From: Adineta ricciae
Lineage: Eukaryota > Rotifera > Eurotatoria > Adinetida > Adinetidae
NCBI GenBank assembly: GCA_905250025.1
Contig: CAJNOJ010000003.1
Span: 413,032-477,031 of the forward strand
Direction of reading: 5' to 3'
DNA: 64,000 bases
In this document: positions 40,326 through 50,677 of the stretch, piece by piece
How the letters are laid out: every line of letters starts with the position of its first letter
Position numbering within the stretch: position 1 is the stretch's first letter
Notes under the pieces: generated by a model
Told to the model about the DNA's origin: nothing
Databases searched by the model: none
The model's input: only the letters and a program-made list of their open reading frames with translations
Made by a program: the position numbers and the translations under genes

Positions 40326-41690
40326 TTAGTAATTAAAAACGGCTGCTAATTGTTCTTGTGTGAATTGTTGACCAAAGACCACTTCTTCTGACATATGTTC
40401 AACTATTCGTTCGAATTCCGCTTTTCTCTAAATCAATATCAAGCAAATATATAGCATTTGATCAAATAGCTGGCTCGTGAAATCATGCAAACTACATTCG
40501 TGAAGTTTGTCTCTAACATTTCATTCTATTCTACGAAAAAAATGATTTTACATGAGTGTTTTCTGAGAATAGATGTAGAAACGCTTCTACTATCTGAATA
40601 AAGAAGACTTTTAACTATCGAGGAACGACTTGCTTGAGAAGGAGTACTTACTCTCGCGTTAGCAAACACTTGACCGAAACAAGAGAGAAGAAGAGGATCT
40701 TCTCGAACCGATTGAGAAAAATCATTATCACCCAAACGATTGTCATGGTCTTTGTCCATCTTTTTCAATGTTATTTCAACTAATTCTTTGATACTTTCAT
40801 CAAGATCTTCATCACCAGCTTGCTACAAAGATCACGTGCACGATTTTTGTCTCGTATGAAAAACAAATAAACAATGTCGACATACTTTCAAGACACTACT
40901 TTTGAGTAGTTGAAAAATTTCTTCACGGGTTATATGTTTTTCGCCTTTGAGCGAATAACAATTGAATGCGACTAATCGACAATTTGAAAAGAAAATCAAA
41001 AACTCTTTTCATTTTTCTTTCAATTACTTACAGGCTATTTTTTCATCCAATGTTCCGCGTAAATATGTATTCAAACCGACAACCCATTCGAGCATACTGA
41101 CTTGGCCATCGTTATCGCGATCGAACGCTTTGAAAACTAGTTTGAAAGACAAATCTTCGTACATGTTCGAAGTCATTCGAATGGCTTACCTCGGTCCATA
41201 AGAATATCATCCGTCATATCAAATGTATTGTGTAGAACATCTCGGAATCGAGGTCGATCAATTTTATCTGAAAAGAAAAAGATTATGTGTAAAACTTACA
41301 ATTTAATCATAAAGTATTTTACCTTTATCACCACCTTTTGTCAAGTGACGAAATATTGTACAAAGGGATTCGATTTCTTGTTTTGAGACTAAGGACAAAA
41401 TGTTCGATTGCGGTTCTGAATGAAACGTTTACTTACAATGAAATTTATCTTTTCTTTTAGCCACTTCATCTTGAACATGTTGAATAGCTTTGCGCGATAC
41501 AGGTTGGCCCTTACCATGACTGATACTTTCTAATTTCTAAACAATCAATTATACACCGACAGAAAATTTTTTTTTTCGTAAATTATTTCATTCTTATTAC
41601 CCATGTGTGACGACTATGGATTTTTCGTACACCCACTGTATCGATATTTTGAGATGATGAACGACCGCTTTTACCTTTGGATGACGACAT
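40326..41690 (-). CDS. CLXN: Calaxin (EFCAB1), ciliary EF-hand protein
   Basis: Eight or so short exons encode about 264 residues. The order matches calaxin: EIESLCTIFRHLTKGG, FRDVLHNTFDMTDD, VFKAFDRDNDGQVSMLEWV (a complete EF-hand loop), TYLRGTLDEKIAF, then EEIFQLLKSSVLK, a SIKELVEITLKKMD helix, and REDPLLLSCFG. Calaxin is a Ca2+ sensor of outer-arm dynein that adjusts ciliary beating, fitting an animal that swims and feeds by cilia. The second EF-hand loop (CYSLKGEKHITREE) has lost most acidic ligands and the third (DKDHDNRLGDND) lacks the central Gly and final Glu. Calcium binding may therefore depend on the first site. The AG dinucleotide directly precedes the ATG. Confidence 0.93.
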
Positions 41691-42650
41691 CTAGTATTTG
41701 TTGAAAACAAGCCTTGTGTTTCTTTATTTTGTATTGTAAAAAACGACATACATATAATGGCCATTAGGACATGTTGATGCTTAGGAACGTCCGTCATAAT
41801 CAGTTGTGTCATAGTTTGAATTAAATATCGAACTAAATTAAACAAACTATTCTTCAATCAATCGAATAGTTATTTAATAGTACAAATATTACAACTATAA
41901 TGATAAAACTTCCATAGAGTGCGCTGTGTGCACGACTTGATAACGAGAGAGAACATGTTGCGAACAAATTCCCCGTATTTCATTCAAAGACGATATCTCG
42001 TTACTTATGTATTTCATAGTATTTTAAAATGCTATCAACGAGAATATCTATGGCAGTTAGTTGTTCCATGACATAGATCCATTTTAATCAAGTTGACTAT
42101 TATGTTGTGTTTAGTCATATGTTACGACATCGATCGTGAGAACCAGTTCACTACCATTATGACAGATAGCCTTTGATATTCGTTGTGTATTACGACAGGT
42201 TCTACACGGCGAAAGGAAATCAATATTTTGATTGAACAAGTCGTAAGAAACGTAGAAGACTTGTGTACACAAGCCAAACGTCCCGGTAGGTCGTACATGC
42301 TGAAAAAAAGTATCTACGAGTCAAGAATCTATTGAGTCTTGTATATTTTAATATAGAAATCGGATCGTTCTTGTCTAGGTATTAATCGGTGAATAATGAT
42401 AAAGTTGGATTGGAGAATAACGACATCTATTCGAGTAAAATTATATATATTTGCTTAGTAAACAAAACGGCGCCATCTATGTGCCATATTGTCTTATTTG
42501 TCTCTAAAAAATGTATGTGACTTATGACTGTGGACTATCAATAGCAGATTCAAATTCAAACGATCTTTAATGTACCGAAATCTATACACATCATTCGTTT
42601 ATGTCTTATCCAGTTTTTTTTTTGTTCTTGCAGATTAGTTTTTATCTACC
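41691..42650. other. Divergent promoter region of calaxin and NDUFA5
   Basis: About 960 bp between two divergent starts. No coding sequence seen. Confidence 0.5.
42619..42633 (+). promoter_or_regulatory. Acceptor-like tract before NDUFA5 (possible trans-splice site)
   Basis: A T-rich tract ending in TTCTTGCAG, 17 bases upstream of the NDUFA5 ATG. It could receive a spliced leader or end a 5' UTR intron. Confidence 0.45.
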
Positions 42651-43223
42651 ATGGCGTCTAAGATCCTCAAAGCGGTAAATAGATTCGTGACAATTCTATT
42701 CTATTTACTGGAATTTTCTTTTATTTTATAGACGACCAACATTACCGGACTGGCTGTCTCTAAAGATCCCCATTATGTATAGAAAATCTTCTTTAGCCAT
42801 TTATTTTAAGTTAAGATTCTTTTTTGATAGGCATTAAAACTTCTCTACGGAAAAATCTTACGTGATCTTAAAAAAATTCCCGAAACATCAGTGTACCGAA
42901 AATATACTGAAGATACAATTAACTCGCGTCTTGCCCATGTCGAAAATGTATGTAACACAAAACTGAAGAATTCGTATAGATGATTTATTGATATCAAATT
43001 TAGGAACCAAATATTGCTCGTCTTGAACGCAAAATCAATTGCGGTCAAATCGAAGAAGTCATTGTACAAGTAATGGACTTTTTCTCTGAATGAAAGATTA
43101 AATCGAACTATTTTCTAGGCTGAAAATGAACTCATGTGTGTTCGTCGAATGGCTTTAAACAACGTTTGGGGACCATTGATCGGTCAAGCGCCACCAAATC
43201 AATGGAAATGGCCTATTGCTTAA
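42651..43223 (+). CDS. NDUFA5: NDUFA5, complex I accessory subunit (B13)
   Basis: Five exons (42651-42674, 42732-42776, 42831-42947, 43004-43069, 43119-43223) give 118 residues. It matches NDUFA5 from end to end: TNITGLAVSKDPHY, LLYGKILRDLKKIPET, VYRKYTEDTINSRLAHV, GQIEEVIVQAENEL and the diagnostic tail PPNQWKWPI. It sits in the matrix arm of mitochondrial complex I. The stop is only 157 bp before the SH3BP5 start on the same strand. Confidence 0.96.
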
Positions 43224-43320
43224 AACTGACCAACTTTCTATTTCTTTAGCATAGTCTCTCTCTTTTTCTCTCTTGTCGTTTTCTTTTCGAAAATAGCAAT
43301 CCGTTATGATGTACCACCTT

Positions 43321-43335
43321 TTCTTTTTTTTTTAG
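43321..43335 (+). promoter_or_regulatory. Acceptor-like tract before SH3BP5 (possible trans-splice site)
   Basis: A TTC(T)10AG tract in the 157-bp gap after NDUFA5, 44 bases before the ATG. This is the best candidate for a trans-splice acceptor inside a two-gene transcript. Confidence 0.5.
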
Positions 43336-43379
43336 ATATCCATATGTACAGAATTTAGATCAGTCTTAACCCCTCATGT

Positions 43380-44893
43380 ATGTCGGATTCGTCAAAAATA
43401 ATCGATCATGAGCAAAATGATGATCCACTTGATCCTCGAATTCAGGTATGAGCTTTCGAAATGATAATCACTTCATTTCCATAAATTTTTTATTAGATCG
43501 AATTAGAACGTGCTAATGCCGCAACAAGTGAGATAAATAACCTCGAAACTCAATTTGAAGTATGATCACAGATATCGAACGTATCTAAAACTTGCAATCT
43601 CTCTCTATAGAATGCTCAAAAACTGTTTCAAATTACCTTTACTCATTGTAAACAGCGTCTAGCTAATCTAGCGAAAGCGCTTGGTCGTTGTGTAGAACGT
43701 GCACGACCATACTATGATGTTTGTAAACAGGCACAGGAAGTTAGTTGAAAGGTTTTAATCGGTACACAATTGAATGTTGTACATGATTTTCTAGGCTCAG
43801 ATCGAGACTCAAAAAGCTGCTCAAGAGTACCAAAATTCCGTCGAATTCCATTGTACAATGAATGAAAATTTGATTCTCACAGAAAGTAAACTACCTCAAG
43901 AGGATTCCATTACACGACAGGAATATCTTAATCACATCACTCGACAAGTAAACTATTCCATTTTCAATATGTATCTTGAATGATGTTCGTTCTTATCTTC
44001 AGGTGATGCAAGCTGAACAAGATAAGATTCGTTGCGAACGAATACATGCAGAGAAATCTAAACTCTATCAAGAATATGAACAACAGAGAATATCGCTTTC
44101 TCGATCGTTAACAAAAACAATTCTTAAATCAAAGTCAGAAAAACGAATATCTACAGGAATGGTATTGTTGTTTGTACATTCTAGACCATATTTCGATGCA
44201 AAAGTCAAAGCAGAGCATGAATTGAAGGTAAAGAAAAAGATAATTATAGATTGTTGAACAAGATATAATTTTATGTAGACTCAAAAACTACAGATAGAAG
44301 ACATACAAAAAGCAATTAGTCAAGCGAAGAAAGCGTATCGAACAGCATTGAATAATCTTGAACAAATCTCCGAAGAGGTAGAATCGATTGATTCGTTTGA
44401 TAACATTTATAACGAATTAAATATTATTTAGATTCATATCCAACGTCAAAATCAAACTCCAATAAAACTTCCTCCACGTGAACCAGGTGTCGGTGCTGAA
44501 AAGCCAGATGAATTCATCGAATTACCTACTCTTGGTAAACTTCTTTCGTATTCAACTCATTCCCTTTACATATGTCAGTTCACTATTTCAGATCTAAACG
44601 AATTTGTTAAAATCGATCTCTCGGATTCTTCATCAGATAGCGATATTTCCAAATCAGCAAGTACGACTTGTATGAATTCATCATCTAACAAACAACACTT
44701 CAAAACTAACTCTCCAAGATTGTCATCTAATACGTCAAATTCTTTAACTTGCCATGCCAATGCACGTCACAAATCTGGCAAAGTAAAATCGCCACGAATG
44801 ACTAGAACGAATGAAACGCCATTGCTTTCACATCTTCTCGGTACACAAAAATTCCATAGTGATCCTAACATAAATTCACTAATCAAAAAATAA
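43380..44893 (+). CDS. SH3BP5 (Sab)-like Rab11 exchange factor
   Basis: About nine exons. After a short acidic start the protein reads DDPLDPRIQIELERANAATS, as in the SH3BP5 N-terminus, then long coiled-coil helices (ALGRCVERARPYYDVCKQA, IETQKAAQEYQNSVEFH, VMQAEQDKIRCERIHAEKS), the conserved KPYFDAKVKAEHEL block, NNLEQISEEIHIQR, and a PPREPGVGAE segment that aligns with GVGAE of SH3BP5. SH3BP5 proteins are coiled-coil exchange factors for Rab11 and bind JNK at mitochondria. The tail is Ser-rich and poorly conserved. The intron before PYFDAKVK joins KSK to PYF in phase. Confidence 0.92.
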
Positions 44894-45827
44894 ATTCTTG
44901 CTAAAAGCCTTTTTTAACAATTCTTCTTCTTCTTCTTCTAACGCTTTTATATAGCATCATAATCAATTCAACATGGAATTTCTTTTTCTGTTCTTTCTAT
45001 TGTTTATTTTTTCTCAATAATTCAATTGATCTGACCAAACCAAACAATACAGTCGATTTTTGTTTGTACTTTAGATTAGAAATACAGATCTGCTTTCATA
45101 TCTCAGACGGATGCCGATGCTTTACTAATCAACCGATCGAATCCTGTACCTAGATATGTTATCTATTCTTTAGCATTACTTCGAAAAAAACCCAAGTACG
45201 TACGACCTCGAAGCTCAGCAATTTCATCACGTTGCATTGTCAATCAGTGATAAGAAAGAAATGTACTGTTTTTCAAGCACGAAGTATAATTTGCGACGTG
45301 TTTAGTATGAATCATGATATGCAATAAGAGAAAAGTCAATAGTTTTCCATTGACTCGTTTCTTTTTACTCTCTGCAATTACCTGTCTTTGTCAATTTTGC
45401 ATTCATTTCTTATTGAAATAGACATGACCGATCAAACACGTTGTATTTTTTCTTGCTATTATGAAAACGTAAGGGCCTATTTAGACGCCTACTCATACTA
45501 ATAGAAAATGGACGAAATATTCGTTAGATCAATTGTGTGTCTTATGTGGCATTTACTGGAGATTATCTGGAAAGTGTCCTGGTTTCGAATAAGAAAAAGA
45601 AGCTTTTGTTTATATAAGTCTTTCCTCGATCGTTTTTGTACATTCCTCTCTGTTTTTATTTTTATTTTTAGAAGGCGTACATACCAATATGGACAATAAT
45701 TGTATTACCCATATGCAATGTATCGGAATGTGAATGTGACTTTTACTTTCTCGTTAATATATGTTATTGATGACAATTAATGATATGAATTCTTTTTCTA
45801 GATGATGTTTTTCAGAACCGATCTGTA
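44894..45827. other. Spacer between SH3BP5 and syntaxin-16
   Basis: About 930 bp, AT-rich; an open frame at 45508-45699 has no similarity and no splice context. It probably contains the SH3BP5 3' UTR and the promoter for syntaxin-16. Confidence 0.5.
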
Positions 45828-47178
45828 ATGACAAGTCGTAATTTAACTTCGAATTTTCTGGAATTTCGAAATCGTGCTGTGCGTGATAGAAATTTTCATC
45901 TCGACGATAAAGTATGTTTCGTTATCTATAAAAAAAAAGGAGATTAACGTCTGATTGTTTGGTACTCATTTATCTAGTCGAATGATGATCGAACGGCATT
46001 GATTCAAAATGAGGATGATGAAGTTGTGCAATTCGAAACGGGCAGCGCACCATCATGGTACCGATTTCGCTTTTTCATACATGCCTTGAATTTTGCTCAC
46101 GGATCGTTTTGTCATGATTTAGGATGGACTCGCAACGTCGAATACAATTACAATTCGATCAAGTTCGAAGTCGGAGTATGTATTAACGTTTAAGACCAAC
46201 CAATGAAAATACTGTTGATCTTCTAGTGAAAAAACTTCAACAGTTGCATGACAAACATTTGACCAGACCTGATTTTGATGAAAACTCAAGTGAAGAAAAG
46301 GAAATAGAATCCATTACCAAAGATATTACTGCAGTAAGTTGAAAGTTTGACTCTCTCAAGACTAAGTCTACATATATTTTCCATTGATTAGATGTTAAAT
46401 GGATGTCATACATCTGTCCAGCAACTATCAGTATACGCAAACAAATCTCATGCGAATACGTACGATAAACGTTTATCTTCGAATGTTGTACAAGCCACAG
46501 CAAGTGCTCTACAAGATTTAACGATCAAATTTCGTAAATGTCAGTCCACTTACCTTCATAGTAGGTCTTTCAGTCAAATCAGAGCGCTCGTTGTGGATAA
46601 TTCTCGATTCATTTAGAGTTGAAATCACGAAAAGAAAATTTCAATCGTATTATGCCCGATCTTGAAATCGATATGAATTCCAATCCGTTCGGTGATCAGA
46701 ATGATCTGGATAAAAACTTTGATCAGATATCGGTATGTATCGATCTGATATGTCTTCTTTTCAGATATCGATCTTCTAAATTTTAGTTGACTTCCGAAGA
46801 TCAACTACAATTAACTTCTCAAAACGTTGAACTCCTAGAGAAACGTGATAAAGAAATACGTGAAGTACTGAGATCTATTGAAGATGTCAATGAAATCTTT
46901 CGTGATGTTGCAGCACTCATTTCCAATCAAGTTTGTCATAGTTCTTTTTACATGTTCTTTCAATCCGACTTGATATTTCTGCTTTTTTTTAGGGGACAAT
47001 TCTCGATCAAATTGAATACAATATCGAAAACACTGTTGTGCAACTCGAGCAAGGAAATAAACATTTAGCTAAAGCAGTTGAACATAAACGACGCGGTCTG
47101 AAATGTAAATTAATACTGATTGGTACTGTTGTATCTGTTTTACTCTTCATCCTATTCGTCGGAATCATATCGAGATAG
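45828..47178 (+). CDS. STX16: Syntaxin-16 (Qa-SNARE)
   Basis: About eight exons give some 312 residues. The N-terminus MTSRNLTSNFLEFRNRA parallels the syntaxin-16 peptide that binds Vps45. Then follow SAPSWMDSQRRIQLQFDQV, LHDKHLTRPDFD, the Habc helices (SALQDLTIKFRKCQSTYL), the SNARE motif (EIREVLRSIEDVNEIFRDV, ISNQGTILDQIEYNI, with the zero-layer Gln) and a C-terminal anchor (ILIGTVVSVLLFILFVGII). It drives endosome-to-trans-Golgi fusion. One 51-bp intron (from 46175) must be skipped to restore the conserved MKKLQQLHDKH block. An acceptor-like tract ends 12 bases before the ATG. Confidence 0.95.
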
Positions 47179-47447
47179 GAATATCTCGATGTTTTCTCTT
47201 GTTTCTCTCCTTCGATAATCTCATTCGCAATCTTACTGAGAAAAGCCAAGTATAATATTTTTGTTTGTCGTCGAAAACCTTTTATTTATTGTCATTCAAT
47301 ATCAAACATTGTTGTTTCGTATATGTAATTCTTTGTTTCGCTTCCTTGTTCTTTCGTTTCATTCGAAGAAAGACAAAGTTCTGGTTATGAAGATCTTCTA
47401 TTTATTTCTCTCATTGTTGTTCTTTTCCATTTCAGATCGATTTCAAA

Positions 47448-48945
47448 ATGCTCAAGTTTTACTTTATTTTGCTGATCGGATTCGCTATTCCGACAGTTAT
47501 CCAATGTGATATTACAAACCTTGAAGGATTTCTCAGCTTAGTGAAACAAAATCAATCGATTGACTATCCAGTTGGATTTATGAGTCAATCTAATTACGAT
47601 GTTGTCAAACGATACTTCCCTCAAAATATCAAAAGAATCTTTTTCCAGAATAAAACCGAATTATTAGATGCAATCGACAAAGATGTAGTAATCGGTAAGA
47701 TATGCCGATACTGTAGTCTAAAACTTCCTCGTTTGTTCTATTTCTAGCTGGCATAACAACAGGTCGCTTAGCTGAAGACCTTGAGCCTCGTTATCATGTT
47801 TTCTCTTCGTTGATTGTTTCTCCGCAAGCGATGCTTCTTGCACCGAGTTATCACGAACGAACAGCAGTCTATGGTCTTAAAAATCAATCAAGCAGTGATC
47901 TGTTCGTCGCACTCAATGCTGCTATTACTGATGTTCAAAGAATAGGTTCCGATGAAACATTACTCAATCAAAACAATCTAACCAATCTAATTCGTGCTTA
48001 TACATGTCGACAAGATTCTCAGTTACCAGTACCGAACCGTAATGAAACAACGGGTTTTCTTCGAGAGATTCTGTTGGAGAAAAAAACATTGTTAATCGGA
48101 GGAATTGGACCGGTTGATTGGGGCACCCACGATGGAAATTATCATCTAGATCAGCCAGTAGGCTTTTATCCGAAACTACTGGAGTCAATTGTTCAACAGA
48201 TGGGTAAATTACAAGGATCTGATGGAGTTCCCTATAGTGATAATATTGCTTTTAAGCGAAAATATTATGCAAATACTTCTGCACTTTTGAAAGATTTACT
48301 CGACAGCAAAATTCATGCTACTGATGTTTATTTGCTTGTTGATGGTTCATACAATGGTACAGGAGAGTCATGTTCTAATGATACTCAATGTCTATCAGGA
48401 GAGTCGTGCAAAGATGGTATTTGTACATATCCAAAGGAACCACGATATCTTCATTTTCTGACGACATGTACAACGGCAAGTCGTGATTCGAAGTTCATAA
48501 CAAAAAAGGTAGGTCATTAATCTTTGCTAAGTATCATTTTACATTTACAATGAGAAAGAAAAAGAAATTATGTTAGTTGTTCTCTTCTGTCACAGCTGTT
48601 TATTCTGAATAGATTTAAAACATAATTGATTTACTTTCTTTTTTTTTAATGTTCTATTAGACGAGTGGAACAATTAAAACTCAAACTGATACACCCCGGG
48701 AAACACCAAAAACACGTTGGATTGGATTTGTTCTAGTATTCGCTGCTCTTTTTGGCTCAATATTTATTATTTTACTCATACTCGTTCGTCGAAAAGTACC
48801 CTATCGTGTTCAACATACGCTACGGGGTGGCTTCGGCAAGTTTGCTCGTCTTCAAGAAGAAACTGAACCACCGATGGATGGTCTTGATGCCTTCGAAGAC
48901 CAAATCGTACAATCACCCAGAGACAATACTAATTCAACAACGTAA
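47448..48945 (+). CDS. Single-pass membrane protein with solute-binding-like ectodomain
   Basis: Three exons (47448-47694, 47748-48508, 48661-48945) give 430 residues. It has a signal peptide (LKFYFILLIGFAIPTVIQC), a roughly 330-residue ectodomain with N-glycosylation sites, a short Cys-rich element (CSNDTQCLSGESCKDGIC), one membrane helix (IGFVLVFAALFGSIFIILLI) and a cytoplasmic tail with RRKVPYRV. The ectodomain resembles the second half of type 3 extracellular solute-binding proteins and ionotropic-receptor ligand domains: SLVKQNQSIDYPVGFMSQS, VVIAGITTGRL, SSLIVSPQAMLL. That assignment is from pattern memory only. If right, it is a ligand-binding receptor-like protein without the channel pore. 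The start follows an acceptor-like TTTCAG by 12 bases, and the gene begins 270 bp after syntaxin-16. It ends 8 bp before a tRNA gene. Confidence 0.7.
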
Positions 48946-48953
48946 ACGTACAT

Positions 48954-49027
48954 GCTCTTGTGGCGCAATTGGTTAGCGCGTTCGGCTGTTAACCGGAAGG
49001 CTGGTGGTTCGAGCCCACCCAGGAGCG
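48954..49027 (+). tRNA. tRNA-Asn (anticodon GUU), copy 1
   Basis: A 74-nt cloverleaf. The acceptor stem GCTCTTG pairs with CAGGAGC (one G-U), the D arm contains GGTTAGCGC, the anticodon loop CTGTTAACC carries GTT, and the T arm has GGTTCGAGCCC. No intron. It is followed by a T run (TTTTTT) that would stop RNA polymerase III. It begins 8 bp after the stop of the upstream protein gene, on the same strand. Confidence 0.97.
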
Positions 49028-49432
49028 TAACTTTTTTCCTCCTTTTTTTTCTGCTTTTGAACAGTAATTTTTTCGCTTCTACTCTTGTTTTGATTTCCAA
49101 TGACCGAATGCGAATCTCTAAATAACAGTGTTGGCCTTAGTTCTGTGTATCCATCGTAATCGAAGAATATTCTTTTAGCTGTGATAGATTGTCGTAAATC
49201 TATGTGTGTGCATTGCATTATTCATTTTATTCTTTCCTCTTGCTCGTGTACTCTTTGTATTCGTATATTCATATTCTCATCCGGTTAGATATTTTAATAA
49301 ACGAAAAACAAAAGTAACAATGAAATCAACTTTTCGCAAAAATTTAGATTGACTTTGTCTATGATTGATATTGCCTTGAAAAGTGTTAGTGACGGCGCAA
49401 TTAATATATAGAAAGAGATCTCTTTTGAACAA
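49028..49432. other. Spacer between the two tRNA-Asn genes
   Basis: About 405 bp, AT-rich; it probably includes the 3' UTR of the upstream membrane-protein gene. No other gene seen. Confidence 0.5.
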
Positions 49433-49506
49433 GCTCTTGTGGCGCAATTGGTTAGCGCGTTCGGCTGTTAACCGGAAGGCTGGTGGTTCGAGCCCACCCA
49501 GGAGCG
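49433..49506 (+). tRNA. tRNA-Asn (anticodon GUU), copy 2
   Basis: Identical over 74 nt to the copy at 48954, with its own downstream T run. A recent tandem duplicate or a copy held identical by gene conversion. Confidence 0.97.
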
Positions 49507-49777
49507 TTACTTTTTTTCAAATGAAAAATCTTTCTCAATCATAGAATAACTATTTATCTCATCATTTCACTTTTCAATCCTTTTTAATATTGAAAATTTC
49601 GAAAAACAACGTGATATTTGATTCTTTAAAGTAACCAAATGATATACCCGTCAAACATCTGTCTATCATATGATATAATAAATCGTTCATATCCGATACG
49701 ATGATGTATCAGCTCGTTTTTGCGCTTCACTGATTATTTAATAGAAGACTAAACTGATCACAACGACGAAGTAGAAG

Positions 49778-50314
49778 ATGAAGAAAAGTAACGAGCCCAA
49801 AAATAACCTTATTCAACGTTTATTAACTTCAACGTTAAAATTTACGAAAATCAACAACGATGCCCATCAGCAATTACCAGATGATGGTAAATTCCACTAT
49901 GAACTACCAGATAGTTTCATTCAAGCAGTTGATGATGCTCGTACTAAAGCTGGATATGATATTCTACCGCATCTTCATCATCAATCAACTTCGCCATCAC
50001 TATCATCATCGTCTTCAGCTCATGATACTTACAAATATCTTCAAACAGTCACCGAAATCTTCCGTTCAGCATCGAATAATGATGTTGCTCGGATGGCAAC
50101 GAAAAAAGTCCCTTTTCGTCGGACACCTCGTGAACGTGTACAACAGCAACAGCATCACACAACAGCACCTGTTTTACTCTCACCTCGAGCAACATTTCGA
50201 ATGATGATGCCTCGAAATTTCATGATGTTCAATAGATGCCGTCAACCATTCCATTTCGCACCCATCAATATGCGACAGCAACCACGGCCAATGTTCCAAA
50301 TGAGATTTCGGTAA
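49778..50314 (+). CDS. Uncharacterised 178-residue protein, Arg/Met-rich tail
   Basis: A single uninterrupted frame from ATG 49778. The N-terminal half is ordinary and helical (NNLIQRLLTSTLKFTKINND, ELPDSFIQAVDDARTKAGYD), followed by a Ser-rich linker, a helix (YLQTVTEIFRSASNNDVARM) and a basic, Met/Arg/Pro-rich tail (RATFRMMMPRNFMMFNRCR ... PMFQMRFR). No signal peptide, membrane helix or known domain. The tail resembles nucleic-acid-binding or gamete-specific basic proteins in composition only. Length and composition make it a probable gene; function unknown. Confidence 0.6.
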   Translation: MKKSNEPKNNLIQRLLTSTLKFTKINNDAHQQLPDDGKFHYELPDSFIQAVDDARTKAGYDILPHLHHQSTSPSLSSSSSAHDTYKYLQTVTEIFRSASNNDVARMATKKVPFRRTPRERVQQQQHHTTAPVLLSPRATFRMMMPRNFMMFNRCRQPFHFAPINMRQQPRPMFQMRFR

Positions 50315-50677
50315 CAAGCAAACACAAAATAAACACGCTATCGAAGAACTCGAAGTTTTCGCTTGACTGTTGTCCATTAGTGACATCTTTTCTAAAACAA
50401 ATAAAATTTTTCGAGAAACTGTGCGATAAAGAATTTGCTCTCTTTCATTGAATTTCATACCATTTGTATTCGATTGATTCATTTGATATTATTCATATCA
50501 TCGTTCTCAAATCTTCTTAATAATCATCGTAGATTTCCAATCATTTTACTCTCCATACTTTACATCTATTTATTTTCACCTTATATTCTTAAATATATCG
50601 TCGATCTTTTTCTGCAATATACAAAAGAAGAAAAACAACAGCATCGCGACTAGTCTCGCGATACCTCTCGAGAGAAA
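50315..50677. other. Spacer before the myotubularin gene, with palindromic elements
   Basis: AT-rich except for its last 40 bases, which hold two palindromes: ATCGCGA/TCGCGAT arms at 50643-50649 and 50656-50662, and CTCTCGAGAG at 50665-50674, ending 3 bases before the ATG at 50678. Confidence 0.6.
50643..50674. promoter_or_regulatory. Paired palindromes just upstream of the myotubularin ATG
   Basis: The GC-rich block contains TCTCGCGA, which resembles the TCTCGCGAGA core-promoter motif of animal housekeeping genes, next to the palindrome CTCTCGAGAG. It may be a promoter element or a 5' UTR hairpin. Confidence 0.35.
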
